Assembly (NCBI GenBank): GCA_028821515.1
Contig: JAPPGA010000026.1
Span: 1 to 64,000 of the forward strand
Direction: 5' to 3'
From: Gammaproteobacteria bacterium
Lineage (GTDB): Bacteria > Pseudomonadota > Gammaproteobacteria > Pseudomonadales > Azotimanducaceae
Length of the DNA stretch: 64,000 bases
In this document: positions 1 to 7,481 of the stretch, piece after piece
How positions within the stretch are numbered: position 1 is the first letter of the stretch
Layout of the letters: every line of letters begins with the position of its first letter
Notes under the pieces: model-generated
What the model was told of the DNA's origin: nothing
What the model saw: only the letters and a program-made list of their open reading frames with translations
Database searches by the model: none
Program-made: the position numbers and the translations under genes

Positions 1-1
1 T

Positions 2-406
2 ACTCGCCAAGATCGAAAGACTTTGCTCAGTTATTTCCGGGACACAACACTAGCACAGCTTAAAAATGCCGCCATCAGTTCTCTGGAACAGATGCTCAAG
101 GAAATACGAAACGATCCGAACGGGCCGCGAGCCAGGTCATATGCACATGGCAAACGCGAAATAGATGCGCTCAACGACTCCCCGGAAGCACGTCGACTGC
201 TGAAGGAGATGGTCGACTCGCATTGGTCCGCATGGCCGGATACACCTCTGCCGATGCTCAACGACGAAACGCCACGAGAAGCCGCGAAGACCGAGATCGG
301 GCGGGAACGACTCGAAGCCCTGCTGTGGGATTTCGAACAGAGATGCACTGGCCAGCCGCATGATCCAGACCTAGCAAAGCTGCGCAAACAGTTGGGAATG
401 GATTGA
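2..406 (+). CDS. 3' part of an unidentified protein with a SEC-C-associated type tail
   Basis: The reading frame is open to the left edge, so this is the C-terminal part of a longer gene. A TTG at 23 could act as a start but has no convincing ribosome binding site. The visible 134 residues are hydrophilic and mostly helical. The segment LNDETPREAAKTEIGRERL followed by LLWDFEQ resembles a tail seen in SEC-C-motif and related proteins (a Pro-Leu-Gly-Thr-Pro-Arg-Glu-Ala type motif before a helix). That likeness is from memory of the family and gives no function. The gene ends 55 bases before a convergent short remnant, with a hairpin between the two. Confidence 0.55.
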   Translation, partial: TRQDRKTLLSYFRDTTLAQLKNAAISSLEQMLKEIRNDPNGPRARSYAHGKREIDALNDSPEARRLLKEMVDSHWSAWPDTPLPMLNDETPREAAKTEIGRERLEALLWDFEQRCTGQPHDPDLAKLRKQLGMD

Positions 407-449
407 CCTGCGGCGTCGGCGTCTTTCCAGATCGGGACTGCCGCGACTA

Positions 450-469
450 CGCGCCTGCTTTCAGGCGCG
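450..469. terminator. Candidate bidirectional terminator hairpin
   Basis: An 8 bp perfect stem (CGCGCCTG paired with CAGGCGCG) closes a 4-base CTTT loop between the end of the left-edge gene and the end of the convergent remnant. No T-run follows on either side, so intrinsic termination would be weak. Confidence 0.3.
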
Positions 470-592
470 CAGGTCGTGCAGGACTTCTTCCAATTCGACG
501 ATCAGTTGTTTCACCACGAGCATGGACTGCGTCGTGTCCTCCTTCATATCTTCGTCAGAGAGGCGTTTGCGCGCGCCGGCAATGAGCGCGAA
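461..592 (-). pseudogene. Short remnant encoding an acidic helical C-terminus
   Basis: Read on the minus strand, this gives 43 residues including ARKRLSDEDMKEDTTQSM and then VVKQLIVELEEVLHDLRA, a plausible protein-like amphipathic helix. An in-frame TGA lies directly upstream. The neighbouring frame continues the same kind of sequence (VLKPLIRA), which suggests a frameshifted end of an older gene. An ATG at 547 could give a 28-residue peptide, but no ribosome binding site supports it. I do not recognise the family. Confidence 0.25.
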
Positions 593-689
593 TCAGGGGT
601 TTCAGGACTTTCCGAGATGATTCCCAAAGTCCGTTATCCTTTTGATGCACAATGACTTTTTTCGCACTCGACGTGTCACGGCGGCACAC

Positions 690-1618
690 TCCATCTCGAT
701 AACCGACTGTAAAGAAACGAGTAATTCGTCAGGACCGCCGCGCGCGGCCACACCACCAAGTGCTGGACGCAAAGCGTCCGCATCGACCACAGGCCCACCA
801 CCATTGGCCTCGGCCGCTTTCCGGTCGTCACCCTCGCCCTAGCCCGCCAGCGCGGCGCTCGAGAACGCCCAGGCCATCGCCGAGGGCCGCGATCCCCGGC
901 GTCGCGCCGCCCACACAGTGCCCACCTTCGCCAAAGCCTGCGAGACTGTGATCGCCATTCACGCCCCAAACTGGAAGCCCGGTGGAAGGAACGAGGAGAA
1001 CTGGCGCTCGACGCTGCGCGACTACGTGTTTCCCAAGCTGGCCAACGTGCCCGTGGACGCCGTCACCGGCACCGACGTCATGGCCGTACTGCTGCCGATC
1101 TGGACCACGAAGACGGAGACCGCCGGGCGCGTCAGGCGCCGCATCGGCGCGGTGATGCAGTGGGCCGCGCAGGGCTACCGGACCGACAACCCCGCCGGCG
1201 ACGCGATCTCCGCGGCGTTGCCGAACAACAACGCCAAGATCACGCATCGGCAGGCGCTGCCGCACACGGAGGTCGGCGCGGCCATCGCGAAGGTGCGGTG
1301 CTCGGGCGCCTACCGGGGCGCGGTGCTCTCGTTTGAGTTCCTTGTGCTCACTGCCGCCCGCTCCGCCGAAGGTCCGCGGCGCGACGTGGGACGAGATCGA
1401 CCTCGAGGCAGGCAGGCTGAGGCTGGACGATCCGCGCCGAGCGCATGAAGGCCGCCCGCGAGCATCGGGTGCCGCTGTCGGACCGGACGCTCGCCGTGCT
1501 CGACGAGGCGCGCAAGCTGCCCCAGGCACACAACCTCTACCGGCGCAGCGGCCTGTTCGAGCGACGCAGGACGCTCATGCAGGAGTGGGCCGACTACGTC
1601 CGCACAACTTGCGAGTAG
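690..1618 (+). pseudogene. Decayed tyrosine recombinase (P4-type integrase with DUF4102 N-terminus)
   Basis: Pieces of one integrase can be read in order across several frames. Near 735-835 is the arm-binding beta-sheet piece (HRPTTIGLGRFPVVTLALAR, typical of DUF4102). From about 850 to 1365 is the core-binding domain (FAKACETVIAIHAPNWK, then NWRSTLRDYVFPKLANVPVD). From about 1370 to 1440 is WDEIDLEAGRLRLDD. From 1445 to 1618 is VPLSDRTLAVLDEARKL joined directly to YRRSGLFERRRTLMQEWADY, the usual integrase C-terminus. At least three frameshifts are needed. The segment that should carry the second catalytic Arg, the His residues and the Tyr is deleted between the last two blocks, so no activity is possible. 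It marks an old integrative element at the left side of the window. Confidence 0.85.
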
Positions 1619-1650
1619 ATTCGTTGCACCACCTAGACAGCCCATTCGTG

Positions 1651-2136
1651 TCAACCGCCTGCCTCATCGCGCTCATTCCACTCCGGCTTGCGGGTGCGCT
1701 GGATCCATGCCTCCACATAGACATTCAACTCCCCCGGCCGAACGTCCACGCAGGAAAAACCGACGAGTTGCCTTTCGCAGACGGCTTGCTTGATTTCGAC
1801 ATGCTTCGAATGCGGAGGGCACTTCGCCTCCGGTTGCGGTCCGATGAAATGCTGACGCAACCTGCCACCCAGACTCTCAGGTTTGCTCTTCCCGATGTAT
1901 CGAAAGCTCCAAGTCGCCCCGTTACCGACGAATATCGCGTACACATTGCCGCAGTTTCTCACCCGACTGAAAGTCTCCTGATTCAGCTTCCAGATCTCGT
2001 CTACAGGCCAATTCTCCGAATTGCAGCCGTCCGGGTAACTGACCTCGTAGCAGGGTGCCTTGCAGAGCCATGCAGCCACACGACCTGCGAACTTGTCCAA
2101 TTCGCCCACAACTTCGCAATCAAATCGATGTGACAT
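1651..2136 (-). CDS. GIY-YIG-type protein A (161 aa)
   Basis: The ATG at 2136 follows an excellent ribosome binding site (GGAGGAG, 3-4 bases away), which fixes the start. The C-terminal half has a GIY-YIG layout: VYAIFVGNG, then FRYIGKS about ten residues on, GGRLRQHF with the conserved Arg, VEAWI with the catalytic-type Glu, and KPEWNE with the closing Asn. The N-terminal 60 residues are unassigned (DCEVVGELDKFAGRVAAWL). Such domains cut DNA or RNA in repair, restriction and homing enzymes; which of these applies cannot be told. It sits behind the integrase remnant and beside a second GIY-YIG gene on the same strand, 267 bases away, which suggests accessory DNA. Confidence 0.75.
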   Translation of the reverse strand: MSHRFDCEVVGELDKFAGRVAAWLCKAPCYEVSYPDGCNSENWPVDEIWKLNQETFSRVRNCGNVYAIFVGNGATWSFRYIGKSKPESLGGRLRQHFIGPQPEAKCPPHSKHVEIKQAVCERQLVGFSCVDVRPGELNVYVEAWIQRTRKPEWNERDEAGG

Positions 2137-2403
2137 GTTCTCCTCCGTTCCGCGACCGGCTCCTTGGAGTCCCCGCGAAAACGACAACAGGATACTCCGG
2201 CCCCCTAACGCCTTCACCATCGCATCCATCGCCACACCGTGTAACGTGACCGCATGTACGTCCGTGCCGCTTCCCGGTCTCATCTCGTCCCGACCACGGG
2301 GAAGGTTACAGACGGGACCTCTTCCAGCGTCCGGGCTGGCTGCCCAACTACAAGAGCACGATGCCGTTCGCGCATGCGCCACGCACACCGGATTGGGCCA
2401 CGT

Positions 2404-2886
2404 TCACTTCCTACGATGCTGCTTATTCCACGGTGGATCGTACTTTCGGATCAGGGCCCGCTCTAGAGCGGTTACCGCATCTGCCGTTTCCATCCGAAGG
2501 ATGTAGACCTGTTCCGTTCCTCTAGCGGCATGTACGCTACGAGCGGATTCCGTCGTGTTCCCCGCCGAACTCCCTGCTGTGTACTGCTGCAAGCGCCAGT
2601 GCATGCCTTGGGAGCCCGGCTTATAGATGACCCGGCCGATGTAGAGGCCCGGTCCTATGTTGTAGATGCCTATGTCCCGAATCCCGCGCCAACCCTCGCT
2701 GTCAAGAGTGCCGATGTTCTCCCATCGACCCTCCCACTCCTCCATCGTCAGCCCGTCATAGCGCCGGCCTTGCCGAGCCATCTTCAATTCGGCTTGACCC
2801 GCTTGGCGGTTTGCTTGCTCCGCCATGCCTTCGGCGACGCGCATCGCGACGTTCAACCCCTTTTCGAGTCGCTCCATCCAGCCCAT
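2404..2886 (-). CDS. GIY-YIG-type protein B (160 aa)
   Basis: The start at 2886 is supported by a strong GGAGGAG Shine-Dalgarno. The first 45 residues are a charged helix (LNVAMRVAEGMAEQANRQAG). The rest fits a small GIY-YIG domain: GIYNIGPGLYIGRV, then HWRLQQY with the conserved Arg, VYILRMETADAVTALERALI with a catalytic-type Glu, and KYDPPWNKQ at the end. It has the same fold and orientation as protein A and equally strong translation signals, but the two are otherwise clearly different in sequence, so they are not a recent duplication. The substrate is unknown. Confidence 0.7.
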   Translation of the reverse strand: MGWMERLEKGLNVAMRVAEGMAEQANRQAGQAELKMARQGRRYDGLTMEEWEGRWENIGTLDSEGWRGIRDIGIYNIGPGLYIGRVIYKPGSQGMHWRLQQYTAGSSAGNTTESARSVHAARGTEQVYILRMETADAVTALERALIRKYDPPWNKQHRRK

Positions 2887-3147
2887 GCTCTCCTCCTCCG
2901 AATCGGTTTCCCAAACTTGGGCCTAACCGCTCTTGGCGCGTCACTCAGGACCCTAAGCATATCGCGGACGGTTCGCAGGAGCGCGCGGCCATGCGGGCGG
3001 CACAATCGGGACCACTCGGTGCCACGACTTTTTCAGACCATCGCGTAAGGGTCCGGTCCCTTCTGCGAGTTCTGGCTCACGCGTCAGTTCGTTCTCGTGG
3101 CGGCTTCGCAGTCGCAAAACCCGGATCGACCACCTTGCCGTCGCACT

Positions 3148-3222
3148 ATCGTCCATCTGCTCCACCGCGGGATAGAACGCGTCCATGTCCGCGTGTGCGA
3201 CGATTGACGGCCACCTTTGCAT
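3148..3222 (-). pseudogene. Remnant of a Y-family DNA polymerase (DinB-like) N-terminus
   Basis: The 25 residues from 3222 contain IVAHADMDAFYPAVEQ, the unmistakable first beta strand and metal-binding Asp region of DinB/Pol IV (usual form HVDMDAFYASVEQ). After MDD the frame runs into unrelated Arg-rich sequence that ends at 2953, and nothing of the palm, finger or little-finger domains can be found. It is a broken SOS polymerase gene. Its control region is intact: a LexA box ends 12 bases upstream of this ATG. Confidence 0.75.
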
Positions 3223-3233
3223 GGGACGAACAA

Positions 3234-3253
3234 TACTGTATGTAACATCAGTA
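3234..3253 (-). promoter_or_regulatory. LexA (SOS) operator
   Basis: The site is TACTG-N10-CAGTA, a perfect match to the outer bases of the gammaproteobacterial LexA box (CTG-N10-CAG), with a flanking A and T extending the symmetry to 22 bp. It lies just upstream of the DinB-like remnant, where an SOS box would control that gene. Confidence 0.8.
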
Positions 3254-3317
3254 TATCAACACCTGCGGGAGCGCGGATGGATGCGGGTCGGTCAGTTCAG
3301 CCGGTCGGTCCCCGCAC

Positions 3318-4361
3318 CTACGAGAGCGGCTGCCAACGCCGCAGGTTCGTTCGGGACAATACCGAGGGGTTCACCGCGCTGCGGGGCCAACGACCCTGCA
3401 ATACCATTGCCAGCTCCCTGCCGAGTCGGCGGCGCGACTCGGGCCCCATGCGTGCCGACGCCGAGGCCATGTGCGGCGTACAGGCCACGTTGTCCATGTG
3501 CAGCAAAGGGTTGTTGGTCGAAACCGGCTCCTGCTCGAATACGTCCAGCGCCGCGCCAGCGATCGCCTTCGATTCCAGCGCGCGGATCAATGCTTCTTCG
3601 TCCACCGTCTTGCCACGCCCGTTGTTGATGAAGAGAGCCGAAGTCTTCATGCGCGCGAAATGCTCGTCCGACAGCATATGGTGGGTCTGGGCGTTGAGCG
3701 GGGCGTGCATGGACACGAAGTCGGACCGCTCCAGGAGTTCGAACAGGCTTGTTACCGGCTCCACATTGGCTTTCGTCATCTCCAGCTCTCCAACGAAGGG
3801 GTCGTAGGCGATGACGCGCAATCCGAATACATGGCAGCGCCGAGCGACCGCCCTGGCGACATTGCCGAACGAAATCAGACCAATCGTGCAGCCCCACATT
3901 CTCGGAATGTCGTCGTGGTATGGCCGCCCCTCGCGCCAGCGCCCGTCCCTGGTCATCTGGTGCATCAGCAGAAGGCGCCGATGGGCTGCCAGCAACAGCA
4001 TCATGGTGTGGTCGGCAACCTCGTCAATGAAAACATCGGGGACGTTGGTGACCACGATGTCGTGGTCGGTGGCCGCATCGACGTCGACGGTGTCGGCTCC
4101 GACACTGCCCAGGCCGACAACGACGCACTTGTTAAGGCTGGAGATGATATCGCGATTGAGAAAGCGGCCGCGGGCGATCAGCGCGTCGGCATCGTCCTTG
4201 ACGGCCTCGATGAACTCCTCGTCGCTCCCGGCCGGCACCTCGACGATCTCGGCGCCGATGGGATCCAGCGCCTCTCGTTCCAATGCGTATCGTCGCTCGG
4301 TCCCCTCGGCCGTGCTGCCGGCTTGCGCCTGGACCATTACCGTGTAGTTGCGGTCAGCCAT
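3318..4361 (-). CDS. D-2-hydroxyacid dehydrogenase (CtBP-like), 347 aa
   Basis: A cytosolic NAD(P)-dependent enzyme of the D-2-hydroxyacid dehydrogenase superfamily that reduces 2-keto acids or oxidises 2-hydroxy acids; the substrate cannot be inferred. The catalytic triad is in place: Arg in NNGRGKTVDEEAL, Glu in ALDVFEQEP and His in CTPHMASAS. The nucleotide loop reads IGLISFGNVARAVA, with Ser where the first Gly of GxGxxG normally stands and Ala for the last one, as in some C-terminal-binding-protein-like members. The start MADRNYTVMVQ at 4361 was preferred over an earlier in-frame ATG at 4445 because the family begins here. The gene stands alone between the LexA box and the tandem-repeat array. 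Confidence 0.8.
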   Translation of the reverse strand: MADRNYTVMVQAQAGSTAEGTERRYALEREALDPIGAEIVEVPAGSDEEFIEAVKDDADALIARGRFLNRDIISSLNKCVVVGLGSVGADTVDVDAATDHDIVVTNVPDVFIDEVADHTMMLLLAAHRRLLLMHQMTRDGRWREGRPYHDDIPRMWGCTIGLISFGNVARAVARRCHVFGLRVIAYDPFVGELEMTKANVEPVTSLFELLERSDFVSMHAPLNAQTHHMLSDEHFARMKTSALFINNGRGKTVDEEALIRALESKAIAGAALDVFEQEPVSTNNPLLHMDNVACTPHMASASARMGPESRRRLGRELAMVLQGRWPRSAVNPSVLSRTNLRRWQPLS

Positions 4362-4517
4362 GTTTCTTACTCGTCTTCGAAGGGTATGCAGGCAGGACCG
4401 GATTCCGACCCGGAACGCCGGCTGCGCTAAAGCGTACTGCGACACGGCCAGACAAAGCCAGCCCGCCGGTCAGGCGGTAGTCAGTGAGTTTGAAATACCG
4501 GATTTCGCGGCACTCTT

Positions 4518-4608
4518 CTTGTGTGGGCCTCTTGTGTGGGCCTCTTGTATGGGCCTCTTGTATGGGCCTCTTGTATGGGCCTCTTGTATGGGCCTCTTGT
4601 ATGGGCCG
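4518..4608. repeat. Tandem array, 7 copies of a 13 bp unit
   Basis: Seven head-to-tail copies of CTTGTATGGGCCT fill 91 bases. Copies 1 and 2 have GTGTG in place of GTATG, and copy 7 ends in G instead of T. The unit is not a multiple of three, so the array cannot be a simple protein repeat. It sits upstream of the dehydrogenase gene in otherwise empty DNA (4362-4662). It looks like a variable-number repeat. Confidence 0.9.
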
Positions 4609-4662
4609 CGAGAACCGGGCGTCAGATCCGCAAGCCGCCCGTCCTACCGGTCGAATGCATCG

Positions 4663-4926
4663 CTAAACCCCTTGCACACCGCCCGCAATACGCAGGCCGT
4701 CGCCAGCAGAGCGCAAGCCTCGCTGCATAGTGCCAATGCCCTGATCCAGAGTTTCGAGGCGAGCGTTCACGGGCTTCAGTTTCTCGTCCAATGCGCCGTC
4801 CACGATGTTGGTTACTAGTTCGATCAGGCCGGGATTGTTGACTACCGCTGCCGCCGTAGCACTCGCTATGGCCTGAACGTCAGTGTCGGTCAGCGTCCGA
4901 TTCTGACCGTCGAATTCTATAGCCAT
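4663..4926 (-). CDS. Small hypothetical protein (87 aa)
   Basis: Starting at MAIEFDGQNRTL (ATG at 4926, GAGAGG about 15 bases upstream), this encodes a short protein with TDTDVQAIASATAAAVVNNP, an amphipathic stretch LIELVTNIVDGALDEKL and a likely coiled coil (LKPVNARLETLDQGIG). The last 20 residues look random, so the end may be frameshifted. No family is recognised; small phage or plasmid proteins can look like this. Confidence 0.4.
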   Translation of the reverse strand: MAIEFDGQNRTLTDTDVQAIASATAAAVVNNPGLIELVTNIVDGALDEKLKPVNARLETLDQGIGTMQRGLRSAGDGLRIAGGVQGV

Positions 4927-5133
4927 TTGTCGTTGTCCAGCCTCTCGATTCCGCACCCTCGTCCGCGGACGGGGCCATGGCTCTGCAATATACGGCGCTC
5001 GGCCTATGTGTCAACGGCCACGACCACAAGTCCATGATATTACTCGTTGTATTGGCTATGTATGTACTCTCTGGCTGCATTCCCTGCGAGATTCCTGCCA
5101 TCCCCATTAAATTCCAAACTGACCTACTGCAGG

Positions 5134-5595
5134 TCAAGCCTCGACCGGCAACGGCCCCGACTGCTTGATCTCGGAGAGGCTGAAGCTCGACTCCAGGTTC
5201 GACACGCCCGGATAGCCCAGGATGTCGCGCATGACGAGTTCCGAGAAGTGGTCCATGTCGCGCGCGACGACCTTCATCAGGTAGTCATGCGTGCCGCTCA
5301 TGGCGTGGCATTCGACGATATGGGGTTCGTCCTGCACGCGCCGGTGAAAATCGGTGCGCTGCTCGAGGCCCTTCTCCAGGGTGAGATGCACATAGGCGGT
5401 GACCGTCAGGCCGAGCGCGCGCTGGTCCACCCTGGCCGCGTAGCCCTGGATCACGCCATCGCGCTCCAGGTTCTTGACCCGGCGAAAGCACGGCGACTCC
5501 GACAGTCCCACGCGGTCCGCCAGTTCGACGTTCGGCAGGCGCCCCTGCCGCTGCAGCTCCGTCAGGATCTGTCGCTCCACTCGATCCAGAGCCAT
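5134..5595 (-). CDS. Lrp/AsnC-family transcriptional regulator (153 aa)
   Basis: Residues 1-60 form the AsnC-type winged helix (DRVERQILTELQRQGRLPNV, then LADRVGLSESPCFRRVKNLE). Residues 65-145 form the RAM effector domain (VTAYVHLTLEKGLEQ, then HAMSGTHDYLMKVVARDM with the conserved Gly-x-x-Asp-Tyr). Length and layout are ordinary for the family. It is transcribed away from hpd with 110 bases between them, a layout typical of local regulators of amino-acid catabolism. A role in controlling hpd in response to tyrosine or its products is an inference from position. Confidence 0.9.
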   Translation of the reverse strand: MALDRVERQILTELQRQGRLPNVELADRVGLSESPCFRRVKNLERDGVIQGYAARVDQRALGLTVTAYVHLTLEKGLEQRTDFHRRVQDEPHIVECHAMSGTHDYLMKVVARDMDHFSELVMRDILGYPGVSNLESSFSLSEIKQSGPLPVEA

Positions 5596-5643
5596 TGAAA
5601 GATTTACCTCAATAATCTATCTACGCAGCAAGAATACACCGTA

Positions 5644-5655
5644 TATTCGCGAATA
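5644..5655. promoter_or_regulatory. Palindromic operator between the Lrp gene and hpd
   Basis: TATTCGCGAATA is a perfect 12 bp palindrome in an AT-rich stretch midway between the two divergent genes (starts at 5595 and 5706). AT-rich flanks and central position suit an Lrp/AsnC binding site. Confidence 0.4.
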
Positions 5656-5705
5656 ATGAGCGAAATAGGAGAATTCTTGCCACCGGCATCGTCTACGATC
5701 AAACC

Positions 5706-6857
5706 ATGGTCACGAATGCACAAGCGGTCACGATCGCGCAAGAAAAGGTCTCCAGGGCCGCCAATCCCATGGGGCTCAACGGCTTCGAGTTCGTCGAGTT
5801 CTCCGCCCCCGAAACCGGGACCCTGGAACCGGTTTTCGAGCTGCTCGGATTCGAACGGATCGCTGTCCACCGGTCGAAGGCCGTGGACCTGTGGCGCCAG
5901 GGACAAATCAACTTCATCGTCAACTACGAGCCTAAGAGCGCCGCCTGGTACTTCGCCCGGGAACACGGTCCATGCGCCTGCGGCCTCGCCTTTCGCGTTC
6001 GCGACGCGCGTCATGCATATGCGCGCGCGATCCGGCTCGGCGCCGAGCCGATCGACAATCCCTGCGGCCCCATGGAACTGCGCCTGCCAGGCATCCGCGG
6101 TATCGGCGGCGCGGCGCTGTACCTCATAGACCGTTGGGAAGATGGACACAGCATCTACGACATCGACTTCTCGTTCCTGCCCGACGCCAACCGGAACCCG
6201 CCGGGTGTCGGCCTCAACGTCATCGACCACCTGACCCACAACGTCTACCGCGGCCGCATGGACCACTGGGCCGGCTACTACGAAAAGCTCTTCAACTTCC
6301 AGGAAATACGGCGGTTCGAGATCCAGGGCCAGGAGACAGGCCTGGTGTCGCGGGCCATGACTGCGCCCGACGGCAAGATACGCATACCGCTCAACGAGGA
6401 AGCGATCACGCTCGCGAGGTCAGGACAGATCGAGGAGTTCCTGGTTCGCCACCTGGGCGAAGGCATCCAGCATATCGCCTTCTCCTGCGACGACCTGGTG
6501 GCCACCTGCGACCGGCTGCGCGCGCGGGGATTGCCGTTCATGGATCCGCCGCCTGCCACCTATTACGAAGCCCTCGACGAGCGCCTGCCGGGACACGGGG
6601 AACCGGTGGCCGAGCTTGCGCGGCGCGGAATTCTGCTGGATGGCTCCACCGAGGGCTCGCCGAGGCTGCTTCTGCAGATCTTCTCCGCCGACCTGATCGG
6701 GCCCACGTTCTTCGAGTTCATTCAGCGCAAGCGCGACGACGGCTTCGGCGAAGGCAATTTCCAGGCGCTCTTCGAGGCGATCGAACGGGACCAGCTTCGC
6801 CGCGAAGACTCCGCGCCTGCTTCTGCAACAACTGCATCCGCCGGAAATCCCGCATGA
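5706..6857 (+). CDS. hpd: 4-hydroxyphenylpyruvate dioxygenase (383 aa)
   Basis: Converts 4-hydroxyphenylpyruvate to homogentisate in tyrosine breakdown, in the cytosol with Fe(II). Two VOC domains are visible. The iron ligands fall where expected: His175 in [10 protein letters not shown], His256 in [11 protein letters not shown] and Glu337 in [10 protein letters not shown]. The C-terminal [20 protein letters not shown] is characteristic of HPPD and distinguishes it from hydroxymandelate synthase in most cases. The stop overlaps the start of the next gene by four bases (ATGA). The following step, homogentisate dioxygenase, is not in this window. Confidence 0.95.
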   Translation: MVTNAQAVTIAQEKVSRAANPMGLNGFEFVEFSAPETGTLEPVFELLGFERIAVHRSKAVDLWRQGQINFIVNYEPKSAAWYFAREHGPCACGLAFRVRDARHAYARAIRLGAEPIDNPCGPMELRLPGIRGIGGAALYLIDRWEDGHSIYDIDFSFLPDANRNPPGVGLNVIDHLTHNVYRGRMDHWAGYYEKLFNFQEIRRFEIQGQETGLVSRAMTAPDGKIRIPLNEEAITLARSGQIEEFLVRHLGEGIQHIAFSCDDLVATCDRLRARGLPFMDPPPATYYEALDERLPGHGEPVAELARRGILLDGSTEGSPRLLLQIFSADLIGPTFFEFIQRKRDDGFGEGNFQALFEAIERDQLRREDSAPASATTASAGNPA

Positions 6858-7432
6858 ACCTGAAACGCATCCACCATGTCGCTTACCGCTGCAACGACGC
6901 CAAAGAGACCGTCGATTTCTACCGCGGCGTGCTGGGAATGGAGTTCCAGCTCGCCTTTGCCGAGGACACGGTGCCTTCCACGAAGGCGCCGGACCCGTAC
7001 ATGCACGTCTTCCTCGACGCCGGAATGGGCAACGTGCTCGCCTTTTTCGAACTGCCAAGCGCGCCGCCCATGGGAAAGGACCCCAACACGCCGGCCTGGG
7101 TGCAACACATCGCCTTCGAGGTCGCCGACGCGGACGCACTCGCCGAGGCCAGGGATCGCGTCGAGGCCGCCGGCCTGGATGTGATCGGTCCGGTCGACCA
7201 CGGGCTCTTCGACTCGATCTATTTCTTCGACCCGAACGGCCATCGCCTGGAGATCGCCGCCAACAAGGGAAGCGACGAAGATCGGGCCCGCGCACACGCG
7301 GTCGCTGAAGACATGCTGGACGAGTGGACTCGAACCAAGCGCGCACCGAAACACGCGCGCTGGCTGCATGCGCCGACCGGCGAGGGTCAGCCTGATCCCG
7401 ACCACGCGGCGGCGGCCAAGGCAGACGCGTAA
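6854..7432 (+). CDS. VOC-family (glyoxalase/extradiol dioxygenase-like) protein, 192 aa
   Basis: One compact VOC unit: [20 protein letters not shown] with a metal-type His near the N-terminus, [15 protein letters not shown] with a second His, and [12 protein letters not shown] with the closing Glu. About 45 residues of charged tail follow. Translation is coupled to hpd through the ATGA overlap, so it probably acts on the same pathway or on a related aromatic or keto acid. It could be a lyase, isomerase or dioxygenase. Confidence 0.8.
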   Translation: MNLKRIHHVAYRCNDAKETVDFYRGVLGMEFQLAFAEDTVPSTKAPDPYMHVFLDAGMGNVLAFFELPSAPPMGKDPNTPAWVQHIAFEVADADALAEARDRVEAAGLDVIGPVDHGLFDSIYFFDPNGHRLEIAANKGSDEDRARAHAVAEDMLDEWTRTKRAPKHARWLHAPTGEGQPDPDHAAAAKADA

Positions 7433-7481
7433 GGGTCCTACCGACCGCCCGTAGTGGCCAGCAGACCACGCCACGTGACGA

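Noticed and set aside
4518..4608. Possible CRISPR array
   Set aside because: Units are 13 bases with no spacers, so it is a simple tandem repeat. No cas gene is present.
4977..5168. Small plus-strand frame with a lipoprotein-like LSGC end of a hydrophobic segment
   Set aside because: No ribosome binding site, overlap with the end of the Lrp-type gene and a random tail; chance is more likely.
6420..7469. Minus-strand Arg-rich open frame opposite hpd and the VOC gene
   Set aside because: Composition is typical of the antisense of GC-rich coding DNA; both real genes cover it with clear motifs.
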